From Streptomyces pactum (GTDB taxonomy: Bacteria; Actinomycetota; Actinomycetes; Streptomycetales; Streptomycetaceae), in the NCBI RefSeq assembly GCF_002005225.1, contig NZ_CP019724.1, positions 7,172,001-7,236,000 on the forward strand: a stretch of DNA of 64,000 nt, in the 5' to 3' direction. The translations under genes and the position numbers were made by a program. Under the pieces are notes generated by a model. That model searched no databases, was not told the origin of the DNA, and saw only the letters and a list, made by a program, of their open reading frames with translations. Positions 16,397 to 23,071 of the stretch are shown piece after piece (position 1 is the first letter of the stretch; every line of letters starts with the position of its first letter).

Positions 16397-16915
16397 ATGG
16401 TGCGATACGCGGAGCCGGGCGCGGTGGAATGGGTCGAGTCGGGCGGAGGTCCGCTCATAGCGGTCCCGGAGACGGTCCTGCCGTTCTGGACCGGTGCCGA
16501 CGGCGAGGAGACGGCCTCCGACTACGACCGGGCCTGCGAGGTCGACGGTCAGGTCGGCCTCCTCCCGGTCGGCGACTGCGCGGCGCTGGTGCTCGGAGAC
16601 GAACCCGCCTCCACCGCCTATCTGCCCGACCACGCCGCCTTCGTCCGCTGGTGCGCCGCGGACACCGAGGACGAGGTGCTGGCCGGTGTCCCCGCGGCCC
16701 TCGACGCGGCCGAGTGGGAGCCCGAGGTGTCCTGGCAGGTGCCCGGCCCCGTGCTCCTCTTCGACGCGGCCTGGCCCGGCACCGCCTGCGACCGCGCCGA
16801 CCACGTGCGGGTCGCCCTGGATCCCGGCCGGTACGCGGTGCGCGCGGCCGAGGTGCGCCCCGGGCCGGAGACCTGGCTGAACGTCGTACAACTGCGGCGG
16901 CTCGCGGACCGATAG
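16397..16915 (+). CDS. Imm21-like immunity family protein
   Basis: A 172-residue protein resembling Immunity protein 21. The pattern EWVESGGGPLIAVPETVLPFW at the N-terminus, then SDYDRACEVDG, ALVLGDEPASTAYLPDH and FVRWCAADTEDEV, is that of Imm21 proteins, which protect against secreted polymorphic toxins. No toxin, secretion signal or WXG100 gene lies nearby, so it is an orphan. Starts at the ATG at 16397 or the GTG at 16400. The frame is open upstream through the rhodanese remnant. Downstream are five 24-bp repeats. Confidence 0.6.
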   Translation: MVRYAEPGAVEWVESGGGPLIAVPETVLPFWTGADGEETASDYDRACEVDGQVGLLPVGDCAALVLGDEPASTAYLPDHAAFVRWCAADTEDEVLAGVPAALDAAEWEPEVSWQVPGPVLLFDAAWPGTACDRADHVRVALDPGRYAVRAAEVRPGPETWLNVVQLRRLADR

Positions 16916-16922
16916 CCACGGT

Positions 16923-17042
16923 GGTCGGCGGGCTGTTGGCCACCGCGGTCAGGGTGCCGTTAACCGCCGCGGTCGGTGGGCCGTTGGCTACGGGTGCCGG
17001 TGTCCCGTTGCCCACGGGGGCCGGTGGGCCGTCAGCCACCGC
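16923..17042. repeat. Five tandem 24-bp degenerate repeats
   Basis: Consecutive 24-bp units begin at 16923, 16947, 16971, 16995 and 17019. Each has a GGTCGGTGGGCCGTTGGC-like core. They fill the space between the Imm21-like stop and the SDR start. The period is a multiple of three. Confidence 0.85.
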
Positions 17043-17089
17043 GGTTATCGGGCTGCGTCGTTGCGGCGGGCCAGCCATGATGGGTGCCC

Positions 17090-17911
17090 ATGCCACGACT
17101 TCCGCACCCCGCCCCCGAAGACCTCCGCCGCGACCCCCTGCCGCTGCGCGGCCGGACCGCCCTCGTCACCGGAGCCAGTCGGCGCGGCGGCATCGGCCAC
17201 GCCGTGGCCCGGCGGCTCGCCGCGTACGGGGCGAGCGTCTACCTGCACCACCACGTCCCGCACGACGCCGCCATGCCCTGGGGCGCCGACCGGCCCGAGG
17301 ACGTGGTCGCCTCCGTGCGCGCGGCACTCGGCGACCCGGACGCCACCGTGGCGGCCGGTCCCGGCGACCTCACCGACCCGGCCGCACCCGGCGAACTGGT
17401 CGCCACCGCCGCCGAAGCGCTCGGCGGGCGACTGGACATCCTGGTCGCCAACCACGCCCTGAGCGGCTCCGACGGCACCCTCGACACGATCGACGCCGCC
17501 ATGCTCGACGCTCACTGGCAGGTCGACACCCGCTCCGTACTGCTGCTCGTCCAGGCCTACGCCCGGCTGCGCGCCGCCCTGCCGCCCCGCACACCCGGTG
17601 GACGCGTCGCGATGATGACCTCCGGCCAGGACATCGCCGGCGGCATGCCCGGCGAGATCGCCTACGCCCTGCAGAAGGGCGCGCTCGCCTCCATCACGCG
17701 CTCCTTGGCGACGACCCTCGCCGAGCACGCGGTCACCGTGAACGCGGTCAACCCCGGGCCCGTGGACACCGACTACATGACCGGCGAGGACTACGAGGCC
17801 ATCGCCGCGCTCTTCCCCGCCGGGCGGTGGGGCATGCCCGACGACCCGGCCCGCCTCGTCGGGTGGCTCGCCACGGACGAGGCGATAGGGGTCTCCCCGG
17901 CTCGAACGTAG
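17090..17911 (+). CDS. SDR-family oxidoreductase with an altered C-terminus
   Basis: A 273-residue short-chain dehydrogenase. The cofactor site is TALVTGASRRGGIGHAVARR near residues 22-41, and LDILVANHALSGS marks the NAG-like strand. The catalytic Tyr and Lys are in GEIAYALQKGALASITRS (YxxxK). VNAVNPGPVDTDYM follows. The normal end, VTGQVVDSEGGFRR with stop at 17971-17973, is still present downstream but in another frame, because a palindromic insertion after ATDEA replaces it with IGVSPART and a stop at 17911. The Tyr/Lys core is intact, so activity is possible. Start is ATG 17090 or GTG 17084; no clear ribosome binding site. Confidence 0.75.
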   Translation: MPRLPHPAPEDLRRDPLPLRGRTALVTGASRRGGIGHAVARRLAAYGASVYLHHHVPHDAAMPWGADRPEDVVASVRAALGDPDATVAAGPGDLTDPAAPGELVATAAEALGGRLDILVANHALSGSDGTLDTIDAAMLDAHWQVDTRSVLLLVQAYARLRAALPPRTPGGRVAMMTSGQDIAGGMPGEIAYALQKGALASITRSLATTLAEHAVTVNAVNPGPVDTDYMTGEDYEAIAALFPAGRWGMPDDPARLVGWLATDEAIGVSPART

Positions 17912-17928
17912 TTGAGAGCTGGGGAAGG
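17886..17928. repeat. Small palindromic insertion in the SDR 3' end
   Basis: The sequence TCTCCCCGGCTCGAAC followed by GTAGTTGAGAGCTGGGG folds with CCCCGGCTC pairing to GAGCTGGGG (one G-T wobble). An inner AAC-GTA-GTT stem is also possible. It splits the codons for ATDEA from those for VTGQVVDSEGG. Palindromes with this GGCTCG...GAGAGCTGGGG shape recur in intergenic DNA of Streptomyces as I remember it; boundaries are approximate. Confidence 0.55.
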
Positions 17929-17983
17929 GTCACCGGCCAGGTCGTCGACTCGGAGGGCGGGTTCAGGCGGTGAGCGGCCCGGC

Positions 17984-19672
17984 TCAGAGCCGGGACAGCT
18001 CGTCCACCAGGTCGTCCAGGCCCAGCGAGCCCTGGGAGAGGGCCGCCATGTGCCAGGCCTTCGGGTCGAAGGCGTCACCGTGCCGCTTACGGGCGTTCTC
18101 CCGGCCCAGCAGCCACGCCCGCTCACCGAGCTTGTAGCCGATCGCCTGGCCGGGGATCGTCAGGTACCGGGTCAGCTCGCTCTCCACGAAGTCCGCCGGA
18201 CGGCTGCTGTGCGCACCGAAGAACTCCTGGGCCAGCTCCGGCGTCCAGCGCTCACCGGGGCGGAACGGGGAGCCGGCCGGGATCTCCAGCTCCAGGTGCA
18301 TGCCGATGTCCACGATGACCCGGGCGGCCCGCATCATCTGCGCGTCCAGGTAGCCGAGCCGCTGCTCCGCGTCCGTGAGGAAGCCCAGCTCGTCCATCAG
18401 CCGCTCCGCGTACAGCGCCCAGCCCTCGGCGTTGGCGCTGACCATGCCGACCGAGGCCTGATAGCGGGACAGGTCCGCCGCCACGTGCGCCCACTGGGCG
18501 AGCTGGAGGTGATGGCCCGGCACACCCTCGTGGTACCAGGTGGAGACCAGGTCGTAGACCGGGAAACGGGTGAGACCCATCGTCGGCAGCCAGGTGCGGC
18601 CCGGCCGCGAGAAGTCCTCCGAGGGGGGCGTGTAGTACGGCGCCGCCGCGCTGCCGGGCGGGGCGATCCGCGACTCCACCCTCCGCACCCGCTCGGCGAG
18701 TTCGAAGTGGGTGCCGTCCAGCGCCTCGATCGCCTGGTTCATCAGGCCCTGCAACCAGTCGCGGACCTCGTCGACGCCCTCGATGTGCTTGCCGTGCTCG
18801 TCCAGGTGCGCCAGCGCCACCCACGGCGTTTCCGCCCCTGGCAGGATCTTCTCCGCCTCCTGCTTCATCTCGGCCAGCAGCCGGTGGTACTCGGCCCAGC
18901 CGTACGCGTACGCCTCGTCCAGGTCCAGGTCCGTGCCGTTGTAGTAGCGCGACCAGCGGGCGTAGCGTTCGCGGCCCACCGTGTCCGGGGCGCCCTCGAT
19001 CGCCGGGGCGTACACGTCGCGCATCCAGTCCCGCAGCTCCACGACGGCCGTGGTCGCGACCCGGGCCGCCTCGTCCAGCTCCGCACGCAGCGCCTCGGGG
19101 CCGGCCGACGCGAAGTCCTCGAACCAGCCGCGGCCCTCGCCCGTGTCCGCCCACTCGCCGAGCTGCTCGACGAAGGTGGCGGTCGGGCGCGGGGACGCGT
19201 ACAGCTTGCGTTCCAGACCCAGGGACAGGGATTCGCGGTAGCCCCCGAACGCCGCCGGCACCGCGCGGAGCCGCTCGGCGATCCGCGCCCAGTCGTCGTC
19301 CGTCAGGGTCGGCGTCACGGTGAAGACCTCGCGCACCGAATGGGCGACGGTGCCCATGTTGCCGACCGAGCGCAGGCCCTCCTCCGCCTCGTGCACCGCG
19401 AGTCCGGCGGTGAGGCGCTCGCGCAGCAGCCGGGCGCAGCGCCGCTCCACGTCACTGTCCCCACCGGGCCGGCGCTCCGCCTCGTCCAGTTGGCCGAGCG
19501 TGGTCCGCGCCAGCTCCGCGAGGGCCTCCTGCCCCGCGGGCGAGAAGTCGGGCAGGCGGCTGGAACTCGCCGGCACGCCGAGGAACGTACCGGTGACCGG
19601 GTCGAGGGCGATGAGCTCGTCGACGTAGGCGTCGGCGACCTCGCGGGGCAGCGGGCTCTTGGTCTCTGACAT
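17984..19672 (-). CDS. DUF885-family putative metallopeptidase
   Basis: A 562-residue soluble protein of the DUF885 family, distant relatives of zinc carboxypeptidases. The active-site motif is WYHEGVPGHHLQLAQ near residue 380, followed by an Ala-Glu-Gly-Trp helix (NAEGWALYAERLMDELGF) holding the third ligand. FLTDAEQRLGYLDAQMMRAA and the basic GERAWLLGRENARKRHG C-terminal segment are also family features. No signal peptide is seen (MSETKSPLPREVADAYVD). Length is normal. The substrate is unknown. It converges on the SDR gene with about 10 bases between the old SDR stop and this stop. Confidence 0.85.
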   Translation of the reverse strand: MSETKSPLPREVADAYVDELIALDPVTGTFLGVPASSSRLPDFSPAGQEALAELARTTLGQLDEAERRPGGDSDVERRCARLLRERLTAGLAVHEAEEGLRSVGNMGTVAHSVREVFTVTPTLTDDDWARIAERLRAVPAAFGGYRESLSLGLERKLYASPRPTATFVEQLGEWADTGEGRGWFEDFASAGPEALRAELDEAARVATTAVVELRDWMRDVYAPAIEGAPDTVGRERYARWSRYYNGTDLDLDEAYAYGWAEYHRLLAEMKQEAEKILPGAETPWVALAHLDEHGKHIEGVDEVRDWLQGLMNQAIEALDGTHFELAERVRRVESRIAPPGSAAAPYYTPPSEDFSRPGRTWLPTMGLTRFPVYDLVSTWYHEGVPGHHLQLAQWAHVAADLSRYQASVGMVSANAEGWALYAERLMDELGFLTDAEQRLGYLDAQMMRAARVIVDIGMHLELEIPAGSPFRPGERWTPELAQEFFGAHSSRPADFVESELTRYLTIPGQAIGYKLGERAWLLGRENARKRHGDAFDPKAWHMAALSQGSLGLDDLVDELSRL

Positions 19673-19750
19673 GCGGACATACTCATACGGATACCGGTGC
19701 CGCGTCAGCCCGGTTCGCCGGGCCCGCCGCCGCGGGCGGCCGGATTTCGC

Positions 19751-20242
19751 TCAGGGCGTGGCAGCAGGCGCGGCGGGCGGCAGCAGGGGCCCGCACTCCC
19801 ACTGCTGGAAGATCAGCCGCGTCTCGACGCGGGCCACTTCCGGCCGGGAGGTGAACCCGTCCAGGACCAGCCGCTGCAGATCCGTCATGTCCGCGACCGC
19901 GACATGGACGAGGTAGTCGTCCGGGCCGGTGAGATGGAAGACGGTGCGCGACTCCGGAAGCGCCCGGATCCGCTCCACGAACGGACCGACCAGTTCCCGC
20001 CGGTGCGGGCGCACCTGCACGGACAGCAGCGCCTGGAGCCCGCGCCCCAGCTTGGCCGGGTCCAGTTCGAGCCGATGGCCGAGGATCACCCCGGCACGCC
20101 GGAGCCGGGTCACCCGGTCCAGGCAGGTCGACGGGGCGACCCCGACCTGGGCTGCGAGATCGCGGTAGGTGGTCCGGGCGTCGTTCTGCAGCAGTCGCAG
20201 CAGATGAAGATCCACCGGATCCAGTACGACATTTTCGGCCAT
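19751..20242 (-). CDS. Lrp/AsnC-family transcriptional regulator
   Basis: A 163-residue intact Lrp protein. The N-terminal helix-turn-helix is LLQNDARTTYRDLAAQVGVAP then STCLDRVTRLRRAGVI. The C-terminal RAM ligand-binding domain includes VHVAVADMTDLQRLVLDG. It is divergent from the Cys/Met PLP-enzyme gene, with only 59 bases between start codons. It therefore probably controls that gene in response to an amino acid, the usual Lrp arrangement. Confidence 0.9.
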   Translation of the reverse strand: MAENVVLDPVDLHLLRLLQNDARTTYRDLAAQVGVAPSTCLDRVTRLRRAGVILGHRLELDPAKLGRGLQALLSVQVRPHRRELVGPFVERIRALPESRTVFHLTGPDDYLVHVAVADMTDLQRLVLDGFTSRPEVARVETRLIFQQWECGPLLPPAAPAATP

Positions 20243-20301
20243 TGGTCGAACGTAGCACGGCCTGCGACCCTGGGAGGCCGGTCAGTGTTCACTCTCGGGT
20301 C

Positions 20302-21555
20302 ATGGACTCTGCGCGCACGCACACGTCACCATTCGACGACGTACGCATCACCGCGTTCTCGGGCGCCCCCACGGGCAGGGCACTGGCCACCGAGGCCGTG
20401 CACGCCGGCCGCGACGATCTCGCCGCCCAGGGGCTGCACGCACCGCCCATCGACCTGTCGACGACCTACCCGTCGTACGACAGTCGCGGCGAGGCCGCCC
20501 GCATCGACGCGTTCGCCACCACCGGCGCCGACCCGGAGGGGCCGCCGGTCTACGGCCGGCTCGGCAACCCCACCGTCGCCCGCTTCGAGACGGCGCTGGC
20601 CAGGCTGGAGGGCACCGAGGCCGCGGTCGCCTTCGCCAGCGGCATGGCCGCGCTGAGCGCCGTCCTGCTGGTCCGCGGGTCGATGGGCCTGCGGCACGTC
20701 GTCGCCGTACGGCCCCTGTACGGCTGCAGCGACCACCTGCTGACCGCCGGCCTGCTCGGGTCGGAGGTCACCTGGACCGACCCGGCGGGCATCGCGGACG
20801 CGCTGCGCCCGGACACCGGCCTGGTCCTCGTGGAGTCGCCGGCCAATCCCACGCTGGCCGAGGTGGACCTGCGGGCCGTCGCCCACGCCTGCGGATCGGT
20901 GCCGCTGCTGGTGGACAACACCTTCGCCACACCCGTGCTCCAGCGCCCGGCCGAACACGGCGCGCGCCTGGTGCTGCACAGCGCCACCAAGTACCTCGGC
21001 GGGCACGGCGACGTGCTGGCCGGCGTGGTGGCCTGCGACGAGGAGCTCGCGGGACGGCTGCGGCAGGTCCGCTTCGCCACCGGTGGCGTACTGCACCCGC
21101 TGGCCGGTTACCTCCTGCTGCGCGGGCTGTCGACCCTGCCCGTGCGGGTGCGGGCCGCCTCCGCGAACGCCGCCGCTCTCGTCCAGCGCCTCGCCGGCGA
21201 CCCGCGCGTGGCCCGCGTCCACTATCCGCGCATCGGCGGCGCGATGGTCTCCTTCGAGGTCCACGGCGATCCGCACGAGGTCATCGGCCGCGTCCGCCTG
21301 ATCACCCCGGCGGTGAGCCTCGGCAGCGTCGACACGCTCATCCAGCACCCGGCGTCCATCAGCCACCGCATCGTCGACGCCGACGACCGCCGGGACGCCG
21401 GGGTCGGCGACCGGCTCCTGCGGCTGTCCGTCGGCCTGGAGGACGTCGAGGACCTGTGGGCCGACCTGGACCAGGCGATGGGGGAGCGGGTGACCGAGGC
21501 GGTACCGCCGCGGGAGGCGCTGTCGCGGGCCGACCGTCCGTCACACGTCGGCTGA
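20302..21555 (+). CDS. Cys/Met-metabolism PLP enzyme (cystathionine gamma-synthase/methionine gamma-lyase type)
   Basis: A 417-residue fold-type I PLP enzyme. Family markers are the N-terminal ATEAVHAGRDD, VYGRLGNPTVARFETALARLEG, the pocket ASGMAALSAVL, VLVESPANPTL, VDNTFATPVLQRP and the lysine segment LHSATKYLGGHGDVLAG (Schiff-base Lys near residue 233). The C-terminal SLGSVDTLIQHPAS and RLSVGLEDVEDL are also conserved. Whether it makes cystathionine or cleaves methionine cannot be told from sequence alone. A start upstream in the same frame is possible, but ATG 20302 gives a usual N-terminus. The divergent Lrp gene suggests a degradative or amino-acid-inducible role. Confidence 0.88.
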   Translation: MDSARTHTSPFDDVRITAFSGAPTGRALATEAVHAGRDDLAAQGLHAPPIDLSTTYPSYDSRGEAARIDAFATTGADPEGPPVYGRLGNPTVARFETALARLEGTEAAVAFASGMAALSAVLLVRGSMGLRHVVAVRPLYGCSDHLLTAGLLGSEVTWTDPAGIADALRPDTGLVLVESPANPTLAEVDLRAVAHACGSVPLLVDNTFATPVLQRPAEHGARLVLHSATKYLGGHGDVLAGVVACDEELAGRLRQVRFATGGVLHPLAGYLLLRGLSTLPVRVRAASANAAALVQRLAGDPRVARVHYPRIGGAMVSFEVHGDPHEVIGRVRLITPAVSLGSVDTLIQHPASISHRIVDADDRRDAGVGDRLLRLSVGLEDVEDLWADLDQAMGERVTEAVPPREALSRADRPSHVG

Positions 21556-21596
21556 CCCACGCGGGCCGGCCCCCGCGCCGCACCGCCTCCGTCGGT

Positions 21597-22946
21597 TCAC
21601 TCCTTGCCGATCGGCTCCCCGTGCGGGAGCCGCACCGCCGCACGTGCCGCCGGGTCCAGGCGGGCGGTGACGACCAGGGTCCCCTCCTCGATCTGGTAGT
21701 CGAGGGGGAGGCCCAGGCCGCGCATCGCGGCGACCATGCCGGTGTTGGACGCCTGCGTCACCGCGTACACGCTCTCGCAGCCCGTCTCCGCCGCCATCGC
21801 CACCAGCCGGCCGAGGAGTTCGCCGCCGACACCCCGCCGCTGCCACGCGTCCTCGACGAGCAGCGCGACCTCCGTCTCGTCCCCGTCCCACAGCAGGTGT
21901 CCAAGCCCGACGATCCGCCCCGAGGCGGTCTGCACGGCGAGGGTGCGTCCGTAGCGCGGGCTCAGGAGGTGGTTGAGATACCGGTCGGCGTCGCCGACCG
22001 GGCCGTGGTACCGCATCCCGAGCGTCCGCGCCGAGCACCGCTCGTGCATCGCCTTCGCCGCCGGCACGTCACGCGTGTCGGCCCGACGGACCGTGATGTC
22101 GCGCCCCTCGGGCAGCGTCAGCGCGTCCCGGCCGCGGGGGACGCGCGGGCCGAGCCGGGCGTCCAGCCCGACCAGCGCCCGCGCCCGGGCGAACTCGGCC
22201 GGGGTGAACGGCAGATACGGCCGCTCCACGCTGATCACCCCGCCCTCGGGCGCGGGCAGCCGCAGCACGGTGCCCTCCAGCGCGCCTTCCGGCGGCACGT
22301 CCTCCGCCGCGCGCCCCCCGGCGGCCGCGGGCAGCGACCGGATGGTGCACCGGCCCAGCAGTTGCCGCAGGGCCAGCGGGAGTTCCGCCGCGTCCAGTGC
22401 CGTACGGGCGGCCAGCCCCAGCACCCGAGTCGGCGCGTCCACCAGGTCGTGGGCGTCCGCCCGCTCGGTCCAGGTGTACGCACCGCCCGCCGCCGACACC
22501 ACATCGGCCAGCTCGGAGCCCGTCAGCTCACCCGGAGTGCGGAGCAGGAACTCGTCCACCGTGCCGTCGGCCAGCGGGTGCGTCTGCAGGCTCAGGATGT
22601 CGACCCGCCGGTCGGCGAGGGCCGCGCACAGCACGGCCAGCGACCCCGGTGTGTCCCGCACGGTCGTCCGCATCCGCCACAGCCCGCTGTCCCCGGCCCT
22701 CGCCCCGGCTTCCGGCGTCGCCCCGTCGGCGCGGTCGGACGGCCCGGCCGGCCGGCCGGGGGCCGGGGGCCGGGCGCCGGTATCCTCCGCCGGCGGGGCG
22801 TGTCCGTGGCGGCGTGACCACCAGGTGTGGAAGCCCGCCGTGCCGACCAGGGCTGCCACCGAGGCCAGCAGCATGGAGGGTACTGCGGAGCCTTGCTCCA
22901 CGAGGTGTGTCACGGCGCCCGTCACATCAGACATGTCTCGACTCAT
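21597..22946 (-). CDS. Membrane-anchored ACT-domain plus GNAT acetyltransferase protein
   Basis: A 449-residue multidomain protein. One hydrophobic segment (SMLLASVAALVGTAGFHTWW, about residues 24-43) is followed by a Pro/Gly-rich linker. An ACT domain then begins (MRTTVRDTPGSLAVLCAALA then RVDILSLQTHPLADGTVDEF), and the C-terminal third is a GNAT domain with VALLVEDAWQRRGVGGELL as the acetyl-CoA-binding motif A. The combination suggests an amino-acid-sensing acetyltransferase, possibly modifying proteins, but no substrate can be named. ATG 22946 or the in-frame ATG at 22934 may be the start; the frame is also open upstream. Confidence 0.75.
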   Translation of the reverse strand: MSRDMSDVTGAVTHLVEQGSAVPSMLLASVAALVGTAGFHTWWSRRHGHAPPAEDTGARPPAPGRPAGPSDRADGATPEAGARAGDSGLWRMRTTVRDTPGSLAVLCAALADRRVDILSLQTHPLADGTVDEFLLRTPGELTGSELADVVSAAGGAYTWTERADAHDLVDAPTRVLGLAARTALDAAELPLALRQLLGRCTIRSLPAAAGGRAAEDVPPEGALEGTVLRLPAPEGGVISVERPYLPFTPAEFARARALVGLDARLGPRVPRGRDALTLPEGRDITVRRADTRDVPAAKAMHERCSARTLGMRYHGPVGDADRYLNHLLSPRYGRTLAVQTASGRIVGLGHLLWDGDETEVALLVEDAWQRRGVGGELLGRLVAMAAETGCESVYAVTQASNTGMVAAMRGLGLPLDYQIEEGTLVVTARLDPAARAAVRLPHGEPIGKE

Positions 22947-23071
22947 GCCGCCACTGTGAAGGAACGGTGTTGCGTGATCACGAACGCTCTGTGACCGATG
23001 GGTAAAGAAGGCTTCTGGGCTGTTTGTTCCCCTTTTCATCAGTGTGGTCTCAGGATTCCGTCAGTGTGGTC

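Noticed and set aside
16923..17042. 24-bp repeat array considered as a CRISPR array
   Set aside because: Units are contiguous with no unique spacers, and no cas gene is present.
17912..19669. 585-codon plus-strand frame opposite the DUF885 gene
   Set aside because: Its translation is a low-complexity Arg/Gly/Pro/Val sequence with no motif, whereas the opposite strand encodes a complete DUF885 protein.
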